This document shows, in pieces, positions 15,154 to 22,505 of a DNA stretch of 22,544 nucleotides. A program made the translations under genes and the position numbers. The DNA comes from a virus, in the IMG/VR virus record IMGVR_UViG_3300032893_002905, positions 1 to 22,544 of that record. One strand, written 5' to 3'. The number at the start of each line of letters is the position of its first letter. The stretch's first letter is position 1. Below the pieces are notes generated by a model that searched no databases, was not told the origin of the DNA, and saw only the letters and a list, made by a program, of their open reading frames with translations.

Positions 15154-16407
15154 ATGGAGCTAGAAGCTCTCATCAGCCGGCCACGACGTATCATCCTGGA
15201 GACCTGGGACAGACGTCCGATATGGCTTGCGCGTCGAAAAGGCATCAAGCGCTTGATCGTAGAAACGGCCCGAGCTAAACGAGAAGTTTTCGGAGCGCTA
15301 TCGACGATCTCGCCAGACGTCAGGCGACAATTGGCGCCTGCCCTTCGCCGGCATGTGAATCGCCTGGTTGTTTTGCGAGCCAAGACCATACGGTTGGGAA
15401 TCATCGCGTCGATAGCGTGGTTCGTTTTCTTTTATCAGCGCATTCACAATTTTGATGTGTTCACGCGATCAATCCCCGGTTTCATCTTGATGCTGTCGAC
15501 CATCGCGATGCTCTTCTTGCCGACGCTCATTGCGGACCGGCTGAGCGTCAGTAGGCTCACTTCTGTGGCTGCGACAGCAGTGTGGACGGCACTACTTATA
15601 GCTGGTTACGGCGTATGGAATTCGGTGCCCGGATCACAGCGGGAGTGGCTCAATGCGGCCGTAGCCCTCCCCGCACCAGCGATCGAACAGAGCATAAGGC
15701 TCCTGTTCGGATTCGGGGTGTTCATGCTCGCGCTCAGCATAATCGCCATTCGTCAGATCCAACAGGAACGGAGGCGACCGGATTCAGTCCTGACGTCCAG
15801 TTTACTTGAGGTGCTCGCAATTCTTCAGACAAAGCCGAATCGCTGGACTGATTTGAGTATTAAGCGGGACTTGATCCAGGAGCTTGAGTCCGCGGCCAAT
15901 GCAGTTGAAGGCGATCTGCCTGCACAGCTCATGACCGGACATCTTGCGGATGACCGATGGCTTAAGGAAATGACATTGAAGCGAGCCTCGGCCTTGAGAA
16001 ACCTCAAGCGCTGGGTGCTGATGCCAAAAGTTGACACGAGAGATCGCTTCGTTGAGCAGGTGAGTAATATCCTCGTATACGTTCTGAGAGGCGATTGGGA
16101 TAGCATGCCCATGGCGGAACCTGACCCAGTTTCAGCCACAGACCGTTGGTCACTGCGGCTCGCTGGACTTCTGCGAATCGTTATTACAGGCTTTCTGCCC
16201 GCGATCGCCTTGTGGTTCGCCCTCCGGATTAAGCTGTTATTGCCCGGCCCGACAATGGACTATCTTGCAGGAGCGGCCCTCGTATGGGCGCTCGTCGTCA
16301 CAATATCAAGCCTCGATCCCGTATATTCGGCCAAAGTAGAAGCGTTCAAGCATCTTTTCCAACTCGGCACTTCAATCAAATCCGAGGTGGCGAAGAAACG
16401 TGAATAG
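15154..16407 (+). CDS. Multi-pass membrane protein, cargo gene, 417 aa, unknown function
   Basis: ATG 15154 follows GGAAG at about 7 bp. Residues 1-76 are basic and soluble (RRKGIKRLIVETARAKRE). Four likely membrane helices lie at 80-97 (LGIIASIAWFVFFY), 108-127, 138-155 and 181-200 (FGFGVFMLALSIIAIR). Then comes a soluble domain of about 130 residues (201-334), with helices and Asp/Glu-rich stretches, and one or two more helices at 335-363 and 370-386 before a short charged tail. It is in tandem with the DUF3489-type gene and is opposed to the late operon. The GC content looks lower than in the flanking phage genes. A lysogenic-conversion or superinfection-exclusion role is possible, but the family is not recognised. 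Confidence 0.75.
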   Translation: MELEALISRPRRIILETWDRRPIWLARRKGIKRLIVETARAKREVFGALSTISPDVRRQLAPALRRHVNRLVVLRAKTIRLGIIASIAWFVFFYQRIHNFDVFTRSIPGFILMLSTIAMLFLPTLIADRLSVSRLTSVAATAVWTALLIAGYGVWNSVPGSQREWLNAAVALPAPAIEQSIRLLFGFGVFMLALSIIAIRQIQQERRRPDSVLTSSLLEVLAILQTKPNRWTDLSIKRDLIQELESAANAVEGDLPAQLMTGHLADDRWLKEMTLKRASALRNLKRWVLMPKVDTRDRFVEQVSNILVYVLRGDWDSMPMAEPDPVSATDRWSLRLAGLLRIVITGFLPAIALWFALRIKLLLPGPTMDYLAGAALVWALVVTISSLDPVYSAKVEAFKHLFQLGTSIKSEVAKKRE

Positions 16408-16463
16408 TGACGTCTTGGCATCGCTGTCCTGCGGCACATGATGGCTGCGGGCGGGTCATTGCC

Positions 16464-16736
16464 TTATGCCGTTTTCCGATCCGGCGTCGGTTCTGCTTTG
16501 TGAACTCCCGCCGCCAGCGCACTGATCCGTTCCGCCACCAACTCTTCACGTAAGCGGCATTCCCCTGCACGGACGTACGTACCGTTGATCCTGGTGATGA
16601 TCCGGTTCTCCAGTTCCGCGATCTCTTTGCGTACCTCGGCCAGCAACGCCCGGTTCTGGAGACTGACATAGGTAGCGATCAGACCGGACACCAATCCGAC
16701 CATGGGTACGAGCACCTGCAGGATGGGATCAATCAT
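16464..16736 (-). CDS. Small membrane-anchored coiled-coil protein, 90 aa, unknown function
   Basis: ATG 16736 overlaps the stop of the upstream gene (8 bp, ATGATTGA). Residues 3-25 are hydrophobic (LQVLVPMVGLVSGLIATYVS), one N-terminal transmembrane helix. This is followed by a Glu/Arg-rich helix (LLAEVRKEIAELENRI) that looks like a short coiled coil. Phage proteins with this plan exist as holins, spanin parts or membrane tethers, but there is no endolysin next to it and only one membrane helix, so I do not call it a holin. It is coupled to the small gene upstream of it, which supports it as a real gene. Confidence 0.7.
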   Translation of the reverse strand: MIDPILQVLVPMVGLVSGLIATYVSLQNRALLAEVRKEIAELENRIITRINGTYVRAGECRLREELVAERISALAAGVHKAEPTPDRKTA

Positions 16737-16971
16737 CGCCGTCGCGCTCCAGAATTCTCAACTCGGCCGACCAGTCCGCCAGCGCCATGCAGAGGCCCTC
16801 GACGTCCGGATGGCCGGCGAGGAGCAACGCTTCGGTAGCCGCGATCTCGGCGCGGCAACGGTCCGCTTCACGCTGCCACTGCGCTTCTCGTTCCGGCGAC
16901 CTCGCGGTAACTCTTCCCGTCGGATTCAAGCTTGGCTTCCCGCCCGGTGAACGCCTGCCAGCGACGAACAA
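16729..16971 (-). CDS. Small hydrophilic phage protein, up to 80 aa, start uncertain
   Basis: The frame ends at TGA 16729 inside the start of the next gene and overlaps the end of the methyltransferase gene. The well-formed part is REAQWQREADRCRAEIAATE and ALADWSAELRILERDGDD, a helical, Trp-containing, acidic protein. The only ATG start is 16971, 104 bp inside the methyltransferase gene. A TTG at 16929 (66 aa), preceded by GGGCGGGAAG, is another possibility. The coupling with the following gene suggests translation, but the N-terminus cannot be decided from sequence. Confidence 0.55.
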   Translation of the reverse strand: MFVAGRRSPGGKPSLNPTGRVTARSPEREAQWQREADRCRAEIAATEALLLAGHPDVEGLCMALADWSAELRILERDGDD

Positions 16972-18112
16972 TCACATCGCAATACTTCGGCTCCAACTCG
17001 ATCAGCCGCGCCTGCCGTCCGGACTTCTCACACGCGATCATGGTCGTGCCCGATCCGCCGAACGGATCGAGGATGGTGTCACGCGTCTTGCTGCTGTTGC
17101 GGATCGCGCGCTCCACCAGTTCCACCGGCTTCATGGTCGGATGGGCTTGGCTCGATGCTGGCCTCTTGATGAACCAGATATCGCCCTGGTCCCGCGCGCC
17201 GCACCAGAAGTGATCCGTGCCCTTGCGCCAGCCGTAGAGAATCGGTTCGTACTGCCGCTGGTAATCCGACCGGCCCAACGTGAAGTGGTGCTTCGCCCAG
17301 ATCACGAACGTGGACCAGTAGCCGCCTGCGTCGGTGAACGCCTGATGGAGCGTGTGCAGTTCCGACGACGACATGCAGACGTAAATGGCGCCCTTCGTTA
17401 CCGCCAGCACGTTCGCGCACGCATCGCGCAGGAAGTCATAGAACTTGGCGCCCAGCGTGTCGTTGCCGATCTTGAGCTTTTTGGCGGTCTTGCCTTCGTA
17501 ATCGACGTTGTACGGCGGGTCCGTAAAAACCATGTCGGCCAAGCCGCCAGAGAGAACGGCCTGGACCGCATCCATGCTGGTCGCATCGCCGCACAGCAGC
17601 CGGTGCTCGCCCATCAGCCAGACGTCTCCGCGCACGGTAACCGCGTGCTCCTCCTCTTCGGGAATCGCATCGTCATCGGTCAGTCCAACATTGGACTCCT
17701 CTGGATCGCGCAGAAGCTCTTCAACCTCCTCGTCCGTGAAACCGACTAGGTCGAGGTCGAAGCCATCCTCCTCGAGCGACTCCAACTCCACGCGCAGCAT
17801 CTCTTCGTCCCATCCGGCGTTCAGTGCCAGCCGGTTGTCCGCGAGCACGAGGGCCCGCCGCTGCGTTGGAGTCAGATGATCCAGGACGATGACCGGCACC
17901 TCGGCCAGCTTCAGTTTCCGGGCAGCCGCCAGGCGCGCGTGGCCGGCGATGATCACTCCGTCCGCGCCAACCAGAATCGGATTCGTCCAGCCGAACTCGA
18001 CGATGCTGGCCGCGACCTGCGCCACCTGCTCCTCGGAATGGGTGCGGGCGTTGCGCGCATAGGGAATCAGTTTCTCAACTGACCACTGCTGCACCTGGAG
18101 TTCGGTCTTCAT
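16868..18112 (-). CDS. ParB-domain / DNA N6-adenine methyltransferase fusion, 414 aa (DPPY type)
   Basis: Residues 8-135 form a ParB-like nuclease/CTPase domain: SVEKLIPYARNARTH and the box IIAGHARLAAARKL at 54-67. After an acidic linker (about 135-160) comes the methyltransferase: CGDATSMDAV at 174-183, the catalytic TDPPYNVDY at 197-205 and the SAM-binding LDPFGGSGTT at 348-357. DPPY before FGGSGTT is the beta-class order of N6-adenine methyltransferases. Such ParB-methyltransferase fusions are typical of phages and mobile elements and may modify phage DNA against host restriction. The gene lies 3 bp after a second, related fusion gene. ATG 18112 is the start; GGAAGG lies about 13 bp upstream. 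Confidence 0.93.
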   Translation of the reverse strand: MKTELQVQQWSVEKLIPYARNARTHSEEQVAQVAASIVEFGWTNPILVGADGVIIAGHARLAAARKLKLAEVPVIVLDHLTPTQRRALVLADNRLALNAGWDEEMLRVELESLEEDGFDLDLVGFTDEEVEELLRDPEESNVGLTDDDAIPEEEEHAVTVRGDVWLMGEHRLLCGDATSMDAVQAVLSGGLADMVFTDPPYNVDYEGKTAKKLKIGNDTLGAKFYDFLRDACANVLAVTKGAIYVCMSSSELHTLHQAFTDAGGYWSTFVIWAKHHFTLGRSDYQRQYEPILYGWRKGTDHFWCGARDQGDIWFIKRPASSQAHPTMKPVELVERAIRNSSKTRDTILDPFGGSGTTMIACEKSGRQARLIELEPKYCDVIVRRWQAFTGREAKLESDGKSYREVAGTRSAVAA

Positions 18113-18115
18113 GGC

Positions 18116-19666
18116 TCAGGAGACCTTCCGGCGGCTCCCGTAGAACGGTGCCGGCCCGTTGTGTTGAATGCGTCGGGCATCCCTCGCGCGCGGGTTGTCG
18201 ACCTGTTCAATCGGGACATCGCGCGCGGCCGCAACTGCGGTGATCGTCTGGCCAGTGGCGAGTAGAATCGGAACCTCGCCGCTCAGGTTAGAGATCCGCC
18301 GCAGGATCACATCGCAGTACGACGGACTGATCTCGCAACCCACTCCGATCCGCTCCAAGACTTCCGCGGCGGCGATCGTCGTGCCGCTCCCCAGGAACGG
18401 ATCAAACACCACGTCGCCGCCGTCCGTGAACGCCTTGACGAAGAACTCGGCCAGCGCGCGAGGAAAGGGAGCGGAGTGTGATCCTTGGTTGGACTCCGTT
18501 CTCGCCTCGATGACGTTGCTCGGGCGCGCGACGCCACGGAACCGGCCATCGTCATCGGCTGCCCCCGGCTTCTCGGCGGCGGTTCCGCGCGCACCCGTGC
18601 CCAATAATCCGCTGCCGGAGGTCGATTTCGGGTTGTTCGGCGAGTAGTCGAAGCAATCCTCCGAGACGTGACCGACCGCCTTCGGCCGGAACTTGATCTC
18701 GGGCTGGCGACAGAAGTGGAACACCGGCTCCCAGGCGTTCTTGAATCGATTGCCCCAGCCGCCCGGCACACCGTTATCGGTTTTGCGCCAGCAAAACTCA
18801 TCAACGAAGCGCCAGCCCCAGTGGCGTCGGTGCGTCAGCACGAGATCCATCACGTACAAATTCCGCTCGCCTTCGGCCGCGTGCGCCTTGATGTTCAAGA
18901 AGTAGGAGCCATCGGGCGCCAGAATGGCTTGGATGTTCGCGGCGACGTCGCGGAACCAATCGCAATACTCCTCCGGAGGCACCGGTTTGAAGCCGCTGGT
19001 GGGATCGTATTCGCGTTGCGTGGCGTAGGGCGGCGAGGTAATCACGACGTTCGCGTGCTTTCCGCCGAGCAATTTCTCAATCACACCGAGATCGCTGCAG
19101 TCGCCGCAGATGAGGCGGTGCGGTCCGATCAACCACACATCGCCAAGCCGCGTAATCGGCTGGCTCGGCGGTTCGGGAAGCGGTTCTTCCTCTTCCGGCT
19201 CCGAACTGTCGTCGGCGCTTGCGAGTAACGCCTCCAACTCCTCGTCGGAGAAGCCCACGAGTTTGAGGTCGAGCCCGTCGCGCTCCAAATCGGCCAGTTC
19301 CGCAGCCAGGACCTCCTCGTTCCAGCCCGCGTTCTCTGCCAGTTTGTTGTCGGCGATGATGTAAGCCCGACGTTGGGTCTCGGTCAGGTGGTCCAGCACC
19401 ACAACCGGGACTTCCGACAGGCCCAACTTGCGTGCCGCCAGCAGACGGCCGTGGCCGGCGACGATTCCGGCGTTGCTGTCCACAAGGATCGGCGCGTTGA
19501 AGCCAAACGCGGCAATCGACGCCGCAATCTGGGCCACTTGTTCCGGCGAGTGCGTGCGTGCGTTTTTGGAGTACGGCACCACACGGTCCACTGACCAGAT
19601 TTCGATGCGCCGCGCCAGCGCGGGCGTAATGGAAACGGGTTCGTGGATCACTGGAATTGCCGTCAT
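18116..19666 (-). CDS. ParB-domain / DNA methyltransferase fusion, 516 aa (SPPY type)
   Basis: This paralogue of the next gene has a ParB-like domain at about 24-150 (SVDRVVPYSKNARTH; GHGRLLAARKL at 71-81) that is about two-thirds identical by eye to its neighbour. The methyltransferase has CGDCSDLGVI at 188-197, VITSPPYATQ at 208-217 and FDPFLGSGTT at 421-430. SPPY, rather than DPPY, is more typical of N4-cytosine enzymes but also occurs in phage N6-adenine enzymes. About 200 residues separate the two motifs, more than in the neighbour, with a Gly/Ala-rich insert near 345-375. I take ATG 19666 (MTAIPVIHEP) with GAAGGGG upstream; the frame is open to about 19819, with an alternative GTG preceded by AGAGGT. 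Confidence 0.9.
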   Translation of the reverse strand: MTAIPVIHEPVSITPALARRIEIWSVDRVVPYSKNARTHSPEQVAQIAASIAAFGFNAPILVDSNAGIVAGHGRLLAARKLGLSEVPVVVLDHLTETQRRAYIIADNKLAENAGWNEEVLAAELADLERDGLDLKLVGFSDEELEALLASADDSSEPEEEEPLPEPPSQPITRLGDVWLIGPHRLICGDCSDLGVIEKLLGGKHANVVITSPPYATQREYDPTSGFKPVPPEEYCDWFRDVAANIQAILAPDGSYFLNIKAHAAEGERNLYVMDLVLTHRRHWGWRFVDEFCWRKTDNGVPGGWGNRFKNAWEPVFHFCRQPEIKFRPKAVGHVSEDCFDYSPNNPKSTSGSGLLGTGARGTAAEKPGAADDDGRFRGVARPSNVIEARTESNQGSHSAPFPRALAEFFVKAFTDGGDVVFDPFLGSGTTIAAAEVLERIGVGCEISPSYCDVILRRISNLSGEVPILLATGQTITAVAAARDVPIEQVDNPRARDARRIQHNGPAPFYGSRRKVS

Positions 19667-19868
19667 CGGCCGCCCCTTCGCGCACTGTTGGCCCACGTTG
19701 CGCCCCGTCGCGGCGGGTTGGCCTTGTCCTACCAGGCTGGCTGGCGGGCCGCCACGGGGCGCGCGGAGGGTGACCACCGACCACCTCTTTTTTCGTCTGA
19801 CGGTAGCGAAATGGTGCAATCGTGCAACGCGCCGCCGCCGGTCGCCCGGAAGTACCTATGAAACGAAA

Positions 19869-20198
19869 TCACCGTCCCCAGTAGGCGACAATCAACCCCT
19901 CGCCACCGTTGTTCGCGTCCACGTAGTAGTCGGAAGGCGACAGTAGGTGACGGTCGTCGGTGGCCCAGACATCGAGCGCGTCCGCGACGCCGCCTCCCGC
20001 TCCTGTCGGCCAGAACTCTTTGATGACGCCGGTACCATTGGCCTTGTTCATCCCAGCTACGCCGAGGAACACGCGGCCAGTCTCACCGATGACGGCGGCG
20101 AAACGTATTCGCGACGCTCGCAGATCCGTATTGGTCGTGACGCGCACCGGCGTGCCTGGAGTCGGCACCGCGATCTTACCGAACGACTCTGCCTGCAT
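19869..20198 (-). CDS. Unknown phage protein with beta-rich sequence, 109 aa
   Basis: ATG 20198 (MQAESFGKIAVPTPGTPVRV) follows AAAAAGGA at good spacing; the frame upstream to 20273 is not used. The middle contains FAAVIGETGRVFLGVAGMNK and the end SPSDYYVDANNGGEGLIVAY, a pattern of short beta strands and glycines ending in a 'DYYVDA' motif that I associate with small phage structural or decoration proteins; the family name is not certain. It is in the same orientation as the methyltransferase genes, 202 bp upstream of the second fusion gene, and has no paralogue in the window. Confidence 0.65.
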   Translation of the reverse strand: MQAESFGKIAVPTPGTPVRVTTNTDLRASRIRFAAVIGETGRVFLGVAGMNKANGTGVIKEFWPTGAGGGVADALDVWATDDRHLLSPSDYYVDANNGGEGLIVAYWGR

Positions 20199-20245
20199 CA
20201 GCTTTCCTTTTTCGAGTGAGCGGCTTGTTTCGACTGGTGAAGGCG

Positions 20246-20263
20246 CCTCGCGCTCTGGCGAGG
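20246..20263 (-). other. Hairpin in the leader between two small genes
   Basis: CCTCGC at 20246-20251 pairs with GCGAGG at 20258-20263 across 6 nt. It lies in the 96-bp gap between the 113-aa and 109-aa genes. No U-tract follows on the minus strand, so it is not a convincing terminator; it could be an RNA structure in the transcript. Confidence 0.35.
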
Positions 20264-20294
20264 TACCGTCCACCGACCTGCCGTCGCTGGCTCT

Positions 20295-20636
20295 TCATGG
20301 GACTAAGCAGTCCGCAACCACCTGGAGGAATGCGGCTCTCGTCTCCGGTGGCGCATACGTCGTGCCGTCACGGCTGCCATCAAGATGTTTCAGTTCCCAG
20401 GCCGGCCCGTGCTCCAGGAGATCTTTGAAGCTGTACCTCGTGCCCATCACGGAACTGGCCGACAGCGGCTTCGGCTCACCCGGCCTAAGAAAGAGAATCG
20501 CCCGGTGGATGCGTCCCTTGCGCTCACGCACCACCCGCGCTATCAAACCTGCCGCTTGCAGCCGGGCAAAGCGTTGTTCGGAGGCCCAGGCGTACAGGCT
20601 GCCGTCTGCGTGATAGACGGGGATCAAGACATTCAT
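20295..20636 (-). CDS. Unknown small protein, 113 aa
   Basis: The frame opens with GTG 20648 or ATG 20636 (MNVLIPVYHADGSLYAWASE); neither has an obvious ribosome site and I use the ATG. The product is basic in its first half (ARLQAAGLIARVVRERKGRI, then HRAILFLRPGEP) and contains a hydrophilic, Glu-rich end (RAAFLQVVADCLVP). There is no membrane segment. The 'RVVRERKGRIHRAILFL' stretch suggests a small DNA- or RNA-binding protein, but no helix-turn-helix can be pinned down. It is upstream of the 109-aa gene in the same direction. Confidence 0.6.
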   Translation of the reverse strand: MNVLIPVYHADGSLYAWASEQRFARLQAAGLIARVVRERKGRIHRAILFLRPGEPKPLSASSVMGTRYSFKDLLEHGPAWELKHLDGSRDGTTYAPPETRAAFLQVVADCLVP

Positions 20637-20648
20637 GTTTTTGGACAC

Positions 20649-21012
20649 ACGTAGCGCAGCAGAAAAGCTGCGAGAAGGGATTAACGAGCGTCCCGACGCT
20701 CGGGGAACGCTTCGCGAGCGTTCAACTGATGCTTATCATTCGGCGAGTTCAGTCGTCAACAGAAAAGTCTTACCGCGCTTATCGCGCTTAACGCGCGGCT
20801 ACCCGCTGTGCAGACGCTCCCGAATCTGGGCGTGGGAGTTTCTCTGCCGACTGAGTTGGATCTTCGTCGGCTCATACTGGTCGTGCTGCGACCGGAGATC
20901 GCCTCGATGCGCGATGCTCCAACGAGTCAACTCGCAACCGCAGGGGTTGGTTCTTCGATGGGCCCGAGTAAAGCCTGGAGGCGCGCTAAGAGCGCGGACG
21001 TAAGGCTACAAA
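20649..21012. other. 364-bp non-coding stretch rich in hairpins
   Basis: No plausible gene is visible on either strand; overlapping open frames lack ribosome sites and protein-like composition. Several short inverted repeats lie here: the pair at 20685-20723, CCGCGC/GCGCGG around 20773-20798, and CGCGCT/AGCGCG at 20982-20996 just after the stop of the minus-strand gene at 21013. CGCGCTTA occurs twice in tandem near 20774-20792. This may be a regulatory or processing region or a small RNA, but nothing specific is established. Confidence 0.5.
20685..20723. repeat. Two adjacent perfect hairpins
   Basis: CGAGCGT (20685-20691) pairs with ACGCTCG (20696-20702) across CCCG, and GAACGCT (20705-20711) pairs with AGCGTTC (20717-20723) across TCGCG. 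Both stems are 7 bp without mismatch and they are 2 bp apart. Both stems contain the related core AGCGT/ACGCT. Confidence 0.7.
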
Positions 21013-21615
21013 TCAGGGGGTATCGCCGGCCAGGAAGGTGAGTTCCGGACAGCGGGCGTGCAGCAAGTCACCAACGTTGAAGGCTTCCTCAAATGCCGAA
21101 TGCGCAACATCGAAGTCGTACCCAGGCCATCCCTTTTCGGCTGCTGCCTGCGCGTATGAGTAGAGATCGAAGAAGCCGTAATCGTGCTTGAACTCATGCA
21201 AGCCAAGTAGCCGCGGGCCCGAACCGACCAACGCCACGTGAAGGCAGTTCTGCCCACCCAGTCGCCGCAGTACCTGCCGGTTTCCTTCGTGCATCGGATT
21301 CAGGACGTGTTCCTTCAGAAAGTACGGCACGCCCTCTTCATCGACTGGCGGCAGCCACCACAGGATAAATGCTATCGGACCCGCCTGCGTAACTGCCAGG
21401 CCGCAACGGACGCGGAGATCAATAGTCTCGCAGCGGGACAGCGTTTCCAGGAAGGATGTTCTGTCGAACCACATCGCAATCACCTCTTGGCCGATGGATT
21501 CGTGGATGGTGGCAACATCTAGTACGAAGCCATTCCGGCCCCGATGATGCCAGATGGCTTGATCCAACTCGCTGGAATGTTGACCCACGATGAAGCTGAT
21601 ATTCCGACCGATCAT
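21013..21615 (-). CDS. Unknown protein, 200 aa, paralogue of its upstream neighbour
   Basis: I use ATG 21615 (MIGRNISFIVGQHSSELDQA), 5 bp after the stop of the upstream gene; a TTG at 21624 would overlap that stop. The protein shares a clear pattern with the gene before it: IGQEVIAM at 41-48, a hydrophobic core AGPIAFILWWLPPVDEEG at 78-95, NPMHEGNRQVLRRLGGQ at 106-122, LHVAL at 125-129, a GF aromatic turn near 147-149 and a C-terminal helix AHSAFEEAFNVGDLLHAR. The 'GPxxFxxWWxPP' stretch looks like a buried strand pair, not a membrane helix. No known family is recognised. It ends in a short Cys-Pro-containing tail (CPELTFLAGDTP). Confidence 0.72.
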   Translation of the reverse strand: MIGRNISFIVGQHSSELDQAIWHHRGRNGFVLDVATIHESIGQEVIAMWFDRTSFLETLSRCETIDLRVRCGLAVTQAGPIAFILWWLPPVDEEGVPYFLKEHVLNPMHEGNRQVLRRLGGQNCLHVALVGSGPRLLGLHEFKHDYGFFDLYSYAQAAAEKGWPGYDFDVAHSAFEEAFNVGDLLHARCPELTFLAGDTP

Positions 21616-21620
21616 GGCAT

Positions 21621-22178
21621 TCAATCATACCGGCCGGCAAGGATATCGTCGATCTCGTACTCCCGCTCGTATGCGCCCTTCGCCTCGGCAAAATCCGCTG
21701 GACCGCGCCACGCAACGCGCGCACCGTCCACGGCCGCCCGGATCCCGCCGAAACCGAAGATGTTCTCGTACTCAAAGACGGTCACAACCTGGCCGGTCTC
21801 GTCCGTGACGATCACGTGGAGGTGTGTTTGTTCCGCCACGCGGCGAAGGACCTCGGATGTGTTTAGGTACAAGGGGTTCATGATCTGTTCGTAGAAGGCG
21901 GTAGGGCGCCCGCTGACGATGGGTGGTATCCACCAGATTAGGAAAAGGACAGGACCGTAGTCAGTCGCAGCAATACCAGCTTTGAGATTGAGGTCCAGCC
22001 TCCTCTTTGCGAGCAGTTCGTCCGGCTCCGGTTCGATCAGTAGCGCCACGGCTTCCGGTCCGATGCGTTCGTCGAGCGTAACCTCTTCGAAAAGAACGCC
22101 AGACCCAGATGGCAGGCCGCTGAACGCCATGAAACTCCAGTCTCGGCGTTCAGGCGCAAGCTGGTTATTGAGCGGCAT
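21621..22178 (-). CDS. Unknown protein, 185 aa, first of a paralogous pair
   Basis: ATG 22178 (MPLNNQLAPERRDWSF) follows GGGGCGGTC. Pattern shared with the next gene: IGPEAVALLIEP at 39-50, YGPVLFLIWWIPPIVSG at 74-90, NPLYLNTSEVLRRVAEQ at 101-117, LHVIV at 120-124, FEYENIFGFGG at 135-145 and the C-terminal EAKGAYEREYEIDDILAGR. The order, spacing and hydrophobic stretches match, so the two arose by tandem duplication and have diverged strongly. It is likely soluble; a function is not recognised. The pair lies next to the tRNA gene, at the outer end of the phage-like genes, and may be bacterial cargo rather than phage structural. Confidence 0.75.
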   Translation of the reverse strand: MPLNNQLAPERRDWSFMAFSGLPSGSGVLFEEVTLDERIGPEAVALLIEPEPDELLAKRRLDLNLKAGIAATDYGPVLFLIWWIPPIVSGRPTAFYEQIMNPLYLNTSEVLRRVAEQTHLHVIVTDETGQVVTVFEYENIFGFGGIRAAVDGARVAWRGPADFAEAKGAYEREYEIDDILAGRYD

Positions 22179-22418
22179 TTTGACCGCCCCGCCGAGCCGT
22201 CGATTCTAAGTTGTCTGGTTGCGCGTGCGGCCGAGCCTCGCTCGTCGGCATGATCGATATCATCGCAGAATTCCAACCTGCCGGGCACCCGATGAGGGAC
22301 GCGTTCGTCCGGTTCGACGGCGTGGTGCGGGAGAGTTTGCCGCGTTGCGCGTCGTCTCGGCTGGCCCGTTGCGCGTCACAGCGCGTCACAGCGCAAAGCC
22401 CGTAAGTCTTTGAATTAT
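22179..22418. other. Gap between the paralogous pair and tRNA-Glu, with short direct repeats
   Basis: No convincing gene is visible. GCGCGTCACA is repeated in tandem at 22371-22390, followed by GCGC. CGTTGCGCGTC occurs at 22343-22353 and 22367-22377, 24 bp apart. Such short repeats next to a tRNA 3' end could be protein-binding arm sites or a copied remnant, but no integrase gene is here to support that. Confidence 0.5.
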
Positions 22419-22493
22419 TGGTAGCGCTAACGGGAATCGAACCCGTATTTAAGCCTTGAGAGGGCTCCGTCCTAACCGTTAGACGATAGCGCC
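22419..22493 (-). tRNA. tRNA-Glu (anticodon CTC)
   Basis: On the minus strand the gene reads GGCGCTA (acceptor), D-arm GTCTAACGGTTAGGAC, anticodon arm GAGCC-CTCTCAA-GGCTT with anticodon CTC, and T-arm ACGGG-TTCGAAT-CCCGT. The acceptor 3' strand TAGCGCT pairs with the 5' strand (G-U at the first pair), then A and an encoded CCA (22419-22421). The length with CCA is 75 nt, as for tRNA-Glu. The 3' end faces the phage genes. It decodes GAG. Confidence 0.96.
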
Positions 22494-22505
22494 ACGAACA
22501 TTTTT

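Noticed and set aside
16464-16736. Holin candidate
   Set aside because: Only one transmembrane segment with a coiled coil and no endolysin or spanin genes nearby; a lysis role is unsupported.
20982-20996. Intrinsic terminator of the paralogous pair
   Set aside because: CGCGCT/AGCGCG forms a hairpin shortly after the stop at 21013, but no U-tract follows on the minus strand.
22371-22394. CRISPR-like repeat
   Set aside because: Only two tandem 10-bp units with no spacers; too short for a CRISPR array.
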